NCBI RefSeq assembly: GCF_030954495.1
Contig: NZ_JAVHUW010000041.1
Location: forward strand, 1 to 64,000
From: Candidatus Desulfosporosinus nitrosoreducens
Lineage (GTDB): Bacteria > Bacillota > Desulfitobacteriia > Desulfitobacteriales > Desulfitobacteriaceae
Direction: 5' to 3'
Length of the DNA: 64,000 nt
Made by a program: the position numbers and the translations under genes. This document shows positions 32,631 to 42,275 of this stretch, piece after piece. The notes beneath the pieces were generated by a model that was not told where the DNA came from, made no database searches, and saw only the letters and a program-made list of their open reading frames with translations. Position 1 is the stretch's first letter. The number at the start of each line of letters is the position of its first letter.

Positions 32631-33643
32631 TATTCCACCACCAATTCTGCTTTGTTCACGCCATCAATGACCTGGCGCATATCCATATTTACAGGGCAAC
32701 TGCGAATGCAGCGGCCACAGCCAACACAGGCCATATCACCGTTGTTATGCACAAAATAGTTGAATTTGTGCATCATCCGTTGACGCCAGCGTTCTTTTTG
32801 GGTGTTTCTCGGATTGTGACCGGAACCGTGCAGAGTAAAGAGCGGGGCCATGCAAGCATCCCAGGTTCTCACCCGGCTTCCCGCATTTTGGCGCACTTCC
32901 TCAGAGATATCAAAACAGTGGCAGGTTGGACAGGAGAAAGAACAGGTATTGCATCCCAGACATTTTTCTTGCAGTGAATCCCAATAAGCATTGTTAAACA
33001 TTTTATCGAGTTTGCCGGTAATGGTGGAAACGTCCACTTGGCCTGCTGTTTGTGCACTTTTAACAGCGTCCACAAGGGCCTGTTCCTGAGCTGTCAAATC
33101 GGAAAGCTGCAAATCAGTGAATAAAGCTTTTCCTTTTTCTGTGATGACTTCGACCGCATAGGCATCTCCTAAATCAATCAGGAAAATATCGGCGCCTTCG
33201 CTGCCGGCAGGAGATAATCCCAAGGAGGAACAAAAACAGGTAGGGGCAATTTTGTTGCAGGCAACCCCGATAATCACGGTATTATCCCGGCGCTCATAAT
33301 AATAGGGGTCCTGGTATTGATCATTTGTAAAGACTTTGTCAAGCAAGAGCAAACCTTTGGCATCACAAGGCCTCATCCCGAAAATAATGGTCTTCCCTAC
33401 CTTGAGTTCATTTTTCACAGTGACATCTTTGCCGTTTTTGACATACGAGAGAAGTTTTTCGTGCTGGGGAAAGAAGATCGCTTTGGGAGGAAGCTTAGAA
33501 TTTAGATAATCCTGCTTAATATCTGCAAAGCTTTTAACTGCTTTAAAATTTACTCCGCCTGTTTCACTCACAGGAGCAATCAGTTGATAATCTGAGGATA
33601 AAGCATCTAAGGACTGGCCGAATTTTTCTTTACTTATCTTCAT
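32630..33643 (-). CDS. AsrA/FlxB-C-like ferredoxin subunit
   Basis: The 337-residue cytoplasmic electron-transfer subunit resembles anaerobic sulfite reductase subunit A. A C-terminal pair of iron-sulfur motifs is visible: CLGCNTCSFSCPTCHC (about 228-243) and CVGCGRCIRSCP (about 308-319). The N-terminal two thirds (GMRPCDAKGLLLLD, IGVACNKIAPTCFC) match the AsrA/FlxB fold that binds near the flavin subunit. Flx complexes contain two paralogous subunits of this kind (FlxB, FlxC); this and the 318-residue upstream product are the pair, though which is which I cannot decide. It is translationally coupled to the flavin subunit. Confidence 0.85.
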   Translation of the reverse strand: MKISKEKFGQSLDALSSDYQLIAPVSETGGVNFKAVKSFADIKQDYLNSKLPPKAIFFPQHEKLLSYVKNGKDVTVKNELKVGKTIIFGMRPCDAKGLLLLDKVFTNDQYQDPYYYERRDNTVIIGVACNKIAPTCFCSSLGLSPAGSEGADIFLIDLGDAYAVEVITEKGKALFTDLQLSDLTAQEQALVDAVKSAQTAGQVDVSTITGKLDKMFNNAYWDSLQEKCLGCNTCSFSCPTCHCFDISEEVRQNAGSRVRTWDACMAPLFTLHGSGHNPRNTQKERWRQRMMHKFNYFVHNNGDMACVGCGRCIRSCPVNMDMRQVIDGVNKAELVVE

Positions 33644-33652
33644 TTCTTCACC

Positions 33653-34600
33653 TCACTCCTTTACCAAAAACGCTTCTGGGTCATCCCCGCTGTATACATT
33701 AAGTGCCGGTTTAACGTCTTCGCTAATTCCGGATTCGTGGTGGTACATTTCCAATACGTCCCGGCTCATTTTGCGGTTTAGAGCGCGAATATCGACGCCC
33801 TGCGGGCAAGCTCTGCTGCAAGCCCCGCAATCAACGCAGCGTCCTGCCAGGTGGAGAACACGGCCTGCCTGGAAGAAAAGATTCTCAGCCCGGTCCACAC
33901 CGCCTGTCAGCCAGCGAGGGCTGTTGCAGTCTACGAAGCATTCCTGACAATAACATAGCGGACAAGCGTTGCGGCAAGAATAGCAACGAATACATTTATC
34001 CATCTGCTCACCGAAATAAGCAGCCCGTTCGCTGTCGGCTTTAGCTTCCATCTCCAGAACATCGGCAAACAGGAGGGATTGTTCCGAATCCACAGTTCCT
34101 CCTAAATGAACATCTTCGATGACGGGATTAGGATAGCGGCAGGTTTGGCAGGTGGCATCTTTTACTTCAGCAAAGGTAAACATCCCGTCTCCGGACATAC
34201 CTTTCACCGTAACGCGGCCATCCGCGATAGTTGCTTCAATGATTTCGCCCAATTCATTTTCGATTTTTCTCTTGTCAACAACCCCTTGACAGGAAACACC
34301 AATAATGTAAAGATCCTCTCTCTTCAATTGGTTCTCTTGCAAGAGTACGACTAAAGCCCGGCTGTCGCAGCCTTTAGCGACAATAGCCTTCTTACCGGGA
34401 ATTTTATAGGAAAAGGCTGCTAAATTATTTTCACAGGTTTCATCCCAAATGAGTTTTTCGGTATCCTGGGCTGTGCGTACAAAACAAGGAGTTGCTTTCA
34501 GAGGCAGAGAACCTCTTTCATAGCCAATGACAACGTCAACTTTTCCGTCGGCCAGTAATTGGCGGGCCGTTTCTCGGATATCTTCAACAATACTACTCAT
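33653..34600 (-). CDS. AsrA/FlxB-C-like ferredoxin subunit (second paralogue)
   Basis: The start is the ATG at 34600, overlapping the FlxD stop by eight bases (ATGAGTAG); a GTG three codons earlier is the alternative. The 315-residue protein has two ferredoxin motifs: CIRCYSCRNACPLCYC (about 205-220) and CVDCGACSRACPQGVDIR (about 256-273). Its N-terminal part has AKGCDSRALVVLLQEN and IGVSCQG, close to HdrA-associated CoB-CoM reductase/FrhB-like subunits. A CxxC pair (TCQTCRYPNP) lies midway. It should carry electrons between FlxA and FlxD/HdrA. Confidence 0.83.
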   Translation of the reverse strand: MSSIVEDIRETARQLLADGKVDVVIGYERGSLPLKATPCFVRTAQDTEKLIWDETCENNLAAFSYKIPGKKAIVAKGCDSRALVVLLQENQLKREDLYIIGVSCQGVVDKRKIENELGEIIEATIADGRVTVKGMSGDGMFTFAEVKDATCQTCRYPNPVIEDVHLGGTVDSEQSLLFADVLEMEAKADSERAAYFGEQMDKCIRCYSCRNACPLCYCQECFVDCNSPRWLTGGVDRAENLFFQAGRVLHLAGRCVDCGACSRACPQGVDIRALNRKMSRDVLEMYHHESGISEDVKPALNVYSGDDPEAFLVKE

Positions 34601-35075
34601 CCGTTCCACCCCCGTCCTTTACTTTAAATACACTGTTGTTGGGTCCCAGGGCAGCAACACGCTCCGTAACCCCTTTGACCACTTCCGAAAAGCGAACGCC
34701 CTCGGCAGCGGATACCCAAGAGAAATTAACCCGGTCTTCTTCTAAGCCCACATGTTTCAACAGGGACTTAATCAGGGCAAATTTGCGCCGGGCGACAAAG
34801 TTCCCGCTGATATAATGGCAATCACCAGGGTGGCAGCCGGAAACTAAAACTCCGTCCGCTCCATTGGCCATAGCTTTTAAAAGATAGAGAGGGTTGATTC
34901 TTCCGGAACATGGGACACGGATGGTTCTGATGGTCGCCGGGTATTGAAAACGGCTGACTCCTGCCAGATCTGCCCCGGCATAACTGCACCAGTTGCACAA
35001 AAAGGCGGCAATTTTAGGCTGGTATGCTTTATTATCCGTATCAGATACGTTTACTTGACATTCTTCCATAAACAT
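34593..35075 (-). CDS. flxD: MvhD/FlxD-like [2Fe-2S] subunit
   Basis: The 160-residue protein matches the MvhD (HdrA-binding hydrogenase delta subunit) family: FLCNWCSYAGADLAG, RVPCSGRINP, and GCHPGDCHYISGN carry the five conserved cysteines and the [2Fe-2S] cluster. It passes electrons from the flavin module into HdrA. A second ATG two codons inside (35069) has better spacing to AAAGG and may be the real start. It lies 35 bases after hdrA and overlaps the next gene. Confidence 0.9.
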   Translation of the reverse strand: MFMEECQVNVSDTDNKAYQPKIAAFLCNWCSYAGADLAGVSRFQYPATIRTIRVPCSGRINPLYLLKAMANGADGVLVSGCHPGDCHYISGNFVARRKFALIKSLLKHVGLEEDRVNFSWVSAAEGVRFSEVVKGVTERVAALGPNNSVFKVKDGGGTDE

Positions 35076-35110
35076 CTACCTTTCCTTAACCTTATTAAAG
35101 CAGTTCAATT

Positions 35111-38100
35111 TTAGAAGAAGTTTAACATTTCTACGATTTGTTCATTAGTACATCCTCTAAGATTGATGGCACCGCAGCGGCAACTGGAAGCACATGCTCC
35201 GCAGCCTTTACACAGTGCATCATTCACCACGGCTACGCGGTTCTCCAGGTCCACGCTGACAGCCTTGGCTGAACATACGGCTTCGCAGGTTCCACAGGCA
35301 GTACATTTGCGTTTGTTAACAAAGGCATTTAAGCCGGCGGATTCAACTTGTTCCTTCGACAGGGCCACACCCGCCCGACCGGCGGCAGCCTTGGCTTGGG
35401 CGATGACTTCTTCCATATTTTTCGGACTATGGGCGATACCGGCCATATAGACACCATCGGTGCTGAAATCGACAGGTCTCAGTTTCATATGAGCTTCCAG
35501 GAAGAAGCCTTCGTTGTTCAGAGGCACTTTAAACCATTTGGACAGTTTCTTGCCGTCTTCCGGAGCTTTAATGGCAGCTGCCAGGCAAATGATGTCGGCT
35601 TCAATTTCGATGGGACGATTTAAGACATGATCATTGACCGTCACAACAAGAGTTTCTCCCTCTTTGCTAACAACAGGTTTGGCATTTTCACTGTAGCGGA
35701 CAAAGAGAATTCCGCTCCTGCGGGCCAGTTCATAATCTTCTTCAAAATAGCTGTAGGTTCTCATATCACGATAGAGCACAAAGACATTGGCGGAAGGATT
35801 CTTGGCTTTAACTTTTAAGGCCAGCTTCACAGATTTGGTGCAGCAAGTGCGGCTGCAATAGGGGTTTTCCTCGCAACGTGAACCTACGCACTGGATAAAT
35901 ACATAGTTCTGAGCTTTGTTGACAAGGTCATCATGACGAACTAAGGCTTCGTCCAATTGAATTTGGGTCATAACGCGGGAGTCCTGCCCGTAAAGATACT
36001 CGTGCGGTTGATATTCCAGACCGCCGATAGCAATGATGGCAACTCCATGGCGGATCTGTTCTCCGTCCTTTAAAGTTGTTGTGAAGCTACCTAAGAAGCC
36101 TCCGACATCTTGAATTTCCTTGCCTAAATGCAAGGTGATCTGCGGATGCTGGCCGACACGTTCGATAAGTCCGCCGATAAAGGCTTTGATGTCTTCCCCC
36201 CGGAATCCCGTAGAGAAACGTTTGCCAAAGCCACCCAGTTCCTGACTTTTTTCAACGAGATGAACTTCATATCCTTGATCCGCCAAGGACAAAGCACTGG
36301 TCATCCCGGCTACTCCGCCGCCGATCACTAAAGCAGCATGATTCATGTCCATATATATCGGCTGTACAGACTGCTGCATCGAAGCGCGGACAATAGCCAG
36401 ACGGGTAAGGTCTTTGGCTTTTTCCGTAGCTTTTTCCGGCTCGTGCATGTGTACCCAGGAGCATTGGTCGCGAATGTTGGCCATGTCAAATAAGTGGGCG
36501 TTTAAGCCGGCTTCTTTTAAGGTCTCCTGGAATAAGGGCTCGTGAGTGCGGGGGCTGCAGGAAGAAACGACAACTCTGTTTAATTTGTGCTCTTCGATCA
36601 TAGCTTTCATCGATGCTTGAGCATCCTGGGAACAGGCATAAATCTTCTCCGTTGCGTAAACAACGGTAGGCAGGGTTTTAGCGTATTCTACAACGGAGGG
36701 CACATTGACAACGCTACCGATGTTGACCCCGCAATGACAGATGAAAACTCCGGTACGAATAACATCTCCGGCGACTTCTTTCTCCGGGGGATACTCTTTT
36801 TCGCTGACCAGACTGCCCCGTTCCTGGGATAACAAAGCAGAGGCGGCACCGGCGGCTGCGCTGGCTTGCATAACGGTTTCCGGAATATCGCGCGGTCCGC
36901 TGAAAGCGCCGGCGGCGAAAATTCCTTCACGGGAAGTATTGACACCGCTGAGAGGTTCAAGTTCAGCAAAACCAAATTTATTAACTTTCAGATCTAAAGT
37001 TTGAGCCAAGACTTTGGAACTTTCCCCTGGCTCTAAACCGACGGAAAGAACAACGAGATCGAATTGCTCTGTGGAGATTTGACCGTCTTCGTTGGAATAG
37101 CGAATGACCGCATCGCCTGAGCCGTCTTTGGCCTCGGTAACCTCATAAATACGCGAGCGGACAAAGCGAACTCCTTGATTGTTCTTGGCATTGTCGTAAT
37201 ATTTTTCGAAGTCTTTGCCGGGAGTCCTCATATCCATATAAAAGATTGTGGTATCTACCGGTATATGACTATGCTCTTTGGCGATGACCGCTTCTTTGAT
37301 GGCGTACATGCAGCAGACACCGGAGCAATAATTCTTTTTAATTTTGGAGTTTCTGGAGCCTACGCATTGAATCCAGGCGATCCTTTGCGGTTCTTTTTGG
37401 TCAAAGGGGCGGACTAAATGACCGTCAAAAGGTCCGGAAGCGCTCAAGAGACGCTCAAACTCCAGACTGGTGACGACGCTTTTGATTTTGCCGTAGCCAT
37501 AATAATCTAAAGAACCGGCATCAAAGATTTTAAAACCGGGGTTCAGAATGACGGAACCAACTTCAATCTCGATTTCCTTAGCTTCCATCTCGTGGTCGAT
37601 GGCGCCGGCCTGACAAGCTTTCAGACACTTTTTGCAAATGTCCTTGCCCTTAGCTTTACCGGTGGTTTGAAATAAGCATTTTTTTGCGTCAATGGCATAA
37701 GCGTTGGGAAATGCCTGGGAATATTGTTTATAGATAGCCTTGCGTTTTCCGATGCCTTGATTGAATTCATCGTCCACTTTCACAGGACATACTTCCGCGC
37801 AGGACCCGCAGCCTGTGCATTTGTCAACATCGACGTAGCGTGGTTGTTGCTTAATGGTAACTTTAAAGTTCCCTGCTTCCCCTTCGGTTTTAACAACCTG
37901 GGAATTCGTGTAAATGCGAACATTAAGATGCCGTCCGCATTCAACCAACTTAGGAGACAAAATACACATGGAGCAGTCATTCGTAGGGAAGGTCTTATCT
38001 AACATTGGCATGGTTCCGCCAATGGCTGACGATTCTTCCACCAAATGAACCATGTACCCCGACTCCGCCAAATCAAGTGCAGATTGGATGCCGGCAATTC

Positions 38101-38143
38101 CAGCGCCTACGATCATAACGGCACCGATTTTATTTTGACTCAT
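35111..38143 (-). CDS. hdrA: Heterodisulfide reductase subunit A-like electron-bifurcating flavoprotein, two FAD modules
   Basis: The 1010-residue protein is a tandem form of HdrA. An N-terminal Rossmann FAD site (VGAGIAG, 12-18) is followed by FPTNDCSMCILSPKLVE, an N-terminal [4Fe-4S] motif (CTGCGSCAEVCP, about 109-120), and GVCCMYAIKEAVIAKEH. A second FAD module begins near 610 (IGGGVAGMTSALSL) and is followed by RTCCTKSVKLALKVK. The last 70 residues carry two [4Fe-4S] motifs (CTACGTCEAVC, CKGCGACASSC). HdrA is the site of flavin-based electron bifurcation, coupling exergonic disulfide reduction to ferredoxin reduction. AGAGGTG precedes the ATG. It heads the operon hdrA-flxD-ferredoxin-like-ferredoxin-like-flxA-hdrCB. 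Confidence 0.93.
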   Translation of the reverse strand: MSQNKIGAVMIVGAGIAGIQSALDLAESGYMVHLVEESSAIGGTMPMLDKTFPTNDCSMCILSPKLVECGRHLNVRIYTNSQVVKTEGEAGNFKVTIKQQPRYVDVDKCTGCGSCAEVCPVKVDDEFNQGIGKRKAIYKQYSQAFPNAYAIDAKKCLFQTTGKAKGKDICKKCLKACQAGAIDHEMEAKEIEIEVGSVILNPGFKIFDAGSLDYYGYGKIKSVVTSLEFERLLSASGPFDGHLVRPFDQKEPQRIAWIQCVGSRNSKIKKNYCSGVCCMYAIKEAVIAKEHSHIPVDTTIFYMDMRTPGKDFEKYYDNAKNNQGVRFVRSRIYEVTEAKDGSGDAVIRYSNEDGQISTEQFDLVVLSVGLEPGESSKVLAQTLDLKVNKFGFAELEPLSGVNTSREGIFAAGAFSGPRDIPETVMQASAAAGAASALLSQERGSLVSEKEYPPEKEVAGDVIRTGVFICHCGVNIGSVVNVPSVVEYAKTLPTVVYATEKIYACSQDAQASMKAMIEEHKLNRVVVSSCSPRTHEPLFQETLKEAGLNAHLFDMANIRDQCSWVHMHEPEKATEKAKDLTRLAIVRASMQQSVQPIYMDMNHAALVIGGGVAGMTSALSLADQGYEVHLVEKSQELGGFGKRFSTGFRGEDIKAFIGGLIERVGQHPQITLHLGKEIQDVGGFLGSFTTTLKDGEQIRHGVAIIAIGGLEYQPHEYLYGQDSRVMTQIQLDEALVRHDDLVNKAQNYVFIQCVGSRCEENPYCSRTCCTKSVKLALKVKAKNPSANVFVLYRDMRTYSYFEEDYELARRSGILFVRYSENAKPVVSKEGETLVVTVNDHVLNRPIEIEADIICLAAAIKAPEDGKKLSKWFKVPLNNEGFFLEAHMKLRPVDFSTDGVYMAGIAHSPKNMEEVIAQAKAAAGRAGVALSKEQVESAGLNAFVNKRKCTACGTCEAVCSAKAVSVDLENRVAVVNDALCKGCGACASSCRCGAINLRGCTNEQIVEMLNFF

Positions 38144-38254
38144 TATAACACCTCTTTCATCTTTACTCTCTTTGCAATAGTTACAACAATCACAAGGAAC
38201 AACAACTAATAATTCGCCAAATAAATTAAAAATCCTCTCTTAAAATGCCGAAAT

Positions 38255-38260
38255 ATTATA
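38255..38260 (-). promoter_or_regulatory. Possible -10 box of the hdrA operon
   Basis: A TATAAT on the minus strand lies about 115 bases upstream of the hdrA start, in the gap after addA. The -35 position is a poor match, so this is a weak call. Confidence 0.25.
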
Positions 38261-38297
38261 GAAGAATGTAATTATTCAATAAAAGAATTGGCTAGTA

Positions 38298-41200
38298 TCA
38301 TAAAAATAGCTGATTCTCAAGGGACCGCCGGATCTCCAGGCGAAGCTCACTGGGAACAATGATTTCACGGCCCAAGGCAAACGAGTACAGCGAGCATTGG
38401 GTGACCCGGATGCCCAGCAGTCGTTCAATAGCCAGAGCGTAAAGAGTGAGCTGAAGGGCATACCTGTCCCTGAGAAGCTGCTCTGAGTCCTCCCTTCCTT
38501 GGGACAAAGAGTCCGTTTTATAATCGAGAATTTCTGCCCAAACCCCCTCTTCCTTTTGAAAGATCATTACTACATCTATGACTCCCTGAATTAGGATATT
38601 CGTTGAAGCTTCTTTTTGAGGAGGGAAGGTTAACGTAAAAGGAACCTCGCGCAGGAGCTGATCCGCTTGCAAAAGCCGCTGCCCCGCGGAACTGTTCAGA
38701 AGCTGAATAATTTGGGCAGGCTGGATGACGCTTCTTTGTTCCGAACTTAAAATTTCCCTCTTTTCAAAGTTACTCAGCACTTCCTGAATGGTATTAAGTT
38801 GGTTGCTTGATGTCAGCGTTGACCAAACCTTGCCCCACTCTGGCAACGGCAAATGCTGCATAACGGTATGCATGGCGCTTCCGCGCTCTGAGGCTGTCAA
38901 AGGCTGCGCCGACTGCATAAATTTAGGCCGAACCGACAAGTCGGATTGCGAGCGGATAGCAGGATGCTGTGCCGTATCTTCCGGCACATACCAGGTGTGG
39001 CGGCGCTTTAATTCTGAAACACTGGTTTTGGCTGCTTGATTGACGAGATGGGGATATTGCCAGCTTAGGCGGCGGTCAATTTCCGCATACCATTGCTCAG
39101 AGGATATGGTTGCGGCGGAATCCTCTGTCAGAAGGATATCCCGGTTGTCCTCCGCCTGAGATGATTCAAGCTCTCCGCCAAGATTTGCCTCCTCAGCCGC
39201 TGTGAAGCTGCGGTGGCAGACGATTTCCCAACTCGAATCGTTTTCGGGCAGGGTTGCGGCAGACAAGCCGGAAGTCTCCTCCGGATTAAACAGGGGATGA
39301 CGAATCAGGGCCGGGCCGATCCAATCGAGAAAGGATTTGGCGCTGCGAAGTTGGCCGGCAGGTAAAGCAATATCTTGCCAATCTGAACTGCGCCGCCATT
39401 TAAGCAGGGTATTCTCCAGGTTTTCCACATTCCCATAGAGGAACAGCCGTTCTTTGGCACGGGTCAGAGCCACATAGAGAATGCGCAATTCCTCGGCCAG
39501 AGTTTCCTGGCTCAGCCGCTGCTGAACCGCGTACTGGATCAAGGAGGGATAACGGACATTATTCTCCACGTCAATAATAGGCATACCAAGACCCAGCCTG
39601 GCATGAAGGAGCATTTTCCCCCTCAGACCCTGGGTGTTAAAGGCCCTTCCCAGGCCGACAACAAATACCACCGGAAACTCCAGGCCTTTGCTGGCGTGGA
39701 CTGTAATCAGGCGAACAACATCTTCATTTTCCCCCAGGGCACGGGCGTTTCCCAGATCGTTCCCCTGTCCTTGAAAACGTTCCAAAAAACGAAGAAAACG
39801 AAACAAACCGCGGTATCTGGTTGCCTCATAGCGTTTGGCCCGGTCATAAAGCACACGGAGATTGGCCTGGCGCTGGACGCCCGCCGGCAAAGTCCCTACA
39901 TAAGCCAAATACCCGGACTCTTCGTAAAGGGACCAGAGCAAATCGGCCAGAGAAGTATGGCGGGATCTTGTTCGCCAGGTCTCCAGGTTGTGCCAAAAAG
40001 TAATAAGCTTTTCTTTTAAACCCGGGGTTGTTGCTAACAAACCGCGGGCCTTTTCCCTTTTCGCCGCCAGGCTGTCTTCATAAAGAGTCAGCATCCGGCC
40101 GAAGGTCCCGCTTGCTTCCGGAGAAAGCTTTTCATCCTCGAAGCCGGCCCAGACAGCTAGGGCTAAGGCCTCATAAAAGTCTCCCTCGGGCAGCATCATC
40201 CGCAGTTTTCCCAGCTCACTCCCGTTGAGGCCGACGAGAGGAGAACGCAGAACCCCGGCCAGAGGAATATCCAGGTGTGGATTATCTATTACTTTTAAGA
40301 GAGAGAGCATCGTCTCCACTTCGCTTGCCCCAAAATAGCCTGAAGTGGTTTCGGCATAAACGGGAACCCCGGCAGCTTGAAATTCTTCGACATAGATGGG
40401 CGCCACCGCGGAGTAGGAACGCATTAAGATGACAATATCCGAATAGCGGACAGGGCGAAAATTCCCCAGCTTTTTGTCATGAATTTGAAACTCGGAATTC
40501 TTAACCAGGGCCTGGATTCGCTCCCGGACAAAGCGGGCCTCTACCCTGGCCTTATCAAACTCTTCAGCGGACATTTCCTCATGGGCTGCGCTTAAATCGT
40601 CTTCGGAGCTTGGAGCATTTCCCAAGGGCTGAGTCGTTAAAGAATTTTTTATTTCTTTTAAATCAATCAGGTGGACTTCGATCGGTCCTTCCGCAGTGCG
40701 GATCAGATCCTGGCCGCTAACGAAGGAAGCTCCATATTGCAAAGCCGCTTGATCATCATAAGAAATCTCTCCGCTTTCCTCCGTCATGATCTGTCGGAAA
40801 AGAAAGTTCACCCCGCTGACAATTTCCCGGCGGCTGCGAAAATTGCGGTTCAAATCGATGACCAGGTCGGCAGAAGCGGAGAGTTCGGCCTGTTTTGCGG
40901 AATTCCAGTGAGGCAAGTTGTGATACTTGGCGAGAAATAGGCCGGGGTCTGCCATACGAAAGCGGTAAATGCTCTGCTTGACATCGCCAACCATAAAAAA
41001 GTTCGCTGAGTCCTCCTGCCGGGATACGAGTTGTAAAATACGTTCCTGAACAGGGTTGATGTCTTGGTACTCATCCACTAAGACCTCGGTAAAATACTCC
41101 TGCAACCCTTGGGCAATCAAGGTTGGTCCTTCCTCTTGCACCAGGAGACGCAGGGCAAAATGCTCCAGATCAGAAAAATCCAAGACGTTGCGCTGTCGTT

Positions 41201-42275
41201 TGGCCCGCGCGTAACTTTGAGCAAATTCCAGGACTAAAGAGGCGATGGTCTCCGCCAGCTTGCCCATGCCCCGCAAGGCTTGAACCTGCTGGTCGAGAGG
41301 GTAAACGAACAGCTCCTCGTTGAGGGCATTAAGCTTTTTCTTGGCCTCGTCCCTCAGCTTTTTGCATTCTTCTTGCAGCGACTTATCGGCTTTGCCACGC
41401 GTGGCTGCAAGCTTAGGAAACGTAATGGCTTCCTGATACTGATTTTCAATCTGCTCCCAGGTTCCGGAAGTCAGAATTCGGCTCAATAAGCGCAGGCGGT
41501 TAAGGTCATCTTGTAAGGTTTCCGCATACTGGGCCGGTCCCTCCGGCTGTTGGGCAATTTGCTCAGCGTTTTCCAAAAGACTGAGACATTCCGTGACCGA
41601 GTCCGCAAAGCCTTGACGGACAGTTTGTCCCCATTCGCTCTGCATCAGGGCTTCCGGACTGTCCCACAAATAGGCTTGGGCAAGATTTTTCAGCCATTCC
41701 GCGGGATTAGGCTGGCTTTGAGCAAATTCAAAAAGACGCAGCGTCTGTTCCATAACCACTTGATCGTCACGGTCTGAACCGAAGGCATCGATGAGCCGAA
41801 TAAAGTCGGGGTCTCCCTGTTCGTAACGGGTTTCAAAAAGATCCTCGACGACATCTTGACGCAAGAGAGTTATTTCCGCCTGATCGGCCACCCGAAAAGC
41901 CGGATCAAGCTCAAGCTGATAAAAATATTTGCGGATTAATTCTAAGCAAAAGGAATGCAGGGTAGTAATATTGGCGCTTTGCAGAAGAGTGCGCTGCTGC
42001 AGGAGGTGCTCCAAGGCCTGAAGGTCATGTTCCAGGAACAAGGCTTCATCAATAGCTTTGCCGATTCGTTCGCGCATTTCGTTGGCGGCGGCTTTAGTAA
42101 AGGTTACAACTAAAAAACGGTCGACAGCGGCAGGCTTTTCCGCATCCGTAATCTGCTGAATAATTCTCTCTACAAGAACGGCGGTCTTACCGGAGCCGGC
42201 GGCCGCGGCAACAAGCAGCTGCCCGCGCAGCGTAATAGCGGCGCGTTGTTCGCTGGTCCATAACGTCTTACTCAG
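38298..42275 (-). CDS. addA: ATP-dependent helicase/nuclease subunit A (AddA), apparent CTG start
   Basis: AddA is the UvrD-type helicase and one nuclease of the AddAB end-processing enzyme for double-strand break repair. The 1325-residue frame holds Walker A AAAAGSGKT (23-31), helicase motif II VLVDEYQD, the ASKGLEFPVVF motif, and a C-terminal RecB-type nuclease (EILDYKTDS, then QLTLYA). No ATG, GTG or TTG occurs upstream of Walker A in frame; the first ATG is codon 67, too late. AAGGAGGAG sits eight bases before a CTG (42275) that overlaps the addB stop as CTGAGTAA. This looks like a one-base change from the usual ATGAGTAA overlap, or a sequencing error. Confidence 0.88.
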   Translation of the reverse strand: MSKTLWTSEQRAAITLRGQLLVAAAAGSGKTAVLVERIIQQITDAEKPAAVDRFLVVTFTKAAANEMRERIGKAIDEALFLEHDLQALEHLLQQRTLLQSANITTLHSFCLELIRKYFYQLELDPAFRVADQAEITLLRQDVVEDLFETRYEQGDPDFIRLIDAFGSDRDDQVVMEQTLRLFEFAQSQPNPAEWLKNLAQAYLWDSPEALMQSEWGQTVRQGFADSVTECLSLLENAEQIAQQPEGPAQYAETLQDDLNRLRLLSRILTSGTWEQIENQYQEAITFPKLAATRGKADKSLQEECKKLRDEAKKKLNALNEELFVYPLDQQVQALRGMGKLAETIASLVLEFAQSYARAKRQRNVLDFSDLEHFALRLLVQEEGPTLIAQGLQEYFTEVLVDEYQDINPVQERILQLVSRQEDSANFFMVGDVKQSIYRFRMADPGLFLAKYHNLPHWNSAKQAELSASADLVIDLNRNFRSRREIVSGVNFLFRQIMTEESGEISYDDQAALQYGASFVSGQDLIRTAEGPIEVHLIDLKEIKNSLTTQPLGNAPSSEDDLSAAHEEMSAEEFDKARVEARFVRERIQALVKNSEFQIHDKKLGNFRPVRYSDIVILMRSYSAVAPIYVEEFQAAGVPVYAETTSGYFGASEVETMLSLLKVIDNPHLDIPLAGVLRSPLVGLNGSELGKLRMMLPEGDFYEALALAVWAGFEDEKLSPEASGTFGRMLTLYEDSLAAKREKARGLLATTPGLKEKLITFWHNLETWRTRSRHTSLADLLWSLYEESGYLAYVGTLPAGVQRQANLRVLYDRAKRYEATRYRGLFRFLRFLERFQGQGNDLGNARALGENEDVVRLITVHASKGLEFPVVFVVGLGRAFNTQGLRGKMLLHARLGLGMPIIDVENNVRYPSLIQYAVQQRLSQETLAEELRILYVALTRAKERLFLYGNVENLENTLLKWRRSSDWQDIALPAGQLRSAKSFLDWIGPALIRHPLFNPEETSGLSAATLPENDSSWEIVCHRSFTAAEEANLGGELESSQAEDNRDILLTEDSAATISSEQWYAEIDRRLSWQYPHLVNQAAKTSVSELKRRHTWYVPEDTAQHPAIRSQSDLSVRPKFMQSAQPLTASERGSAMHTVMQHLPLPEWGKVWSTLTSSNQLNTIQEVLSNFEKREILSSEQRSVIQPAQIIQLLNSSAGQRLLQADQLLREVPFTLTFPPQKEASTNILIQGVIDVVMIFQKEEGVWAEILDYKTDSLSQGREDSEQLLRDRYALQLTLYALAIERLLGIRVTQCSLYSFALGREIIVPSELRLEIRRSLENQLFL

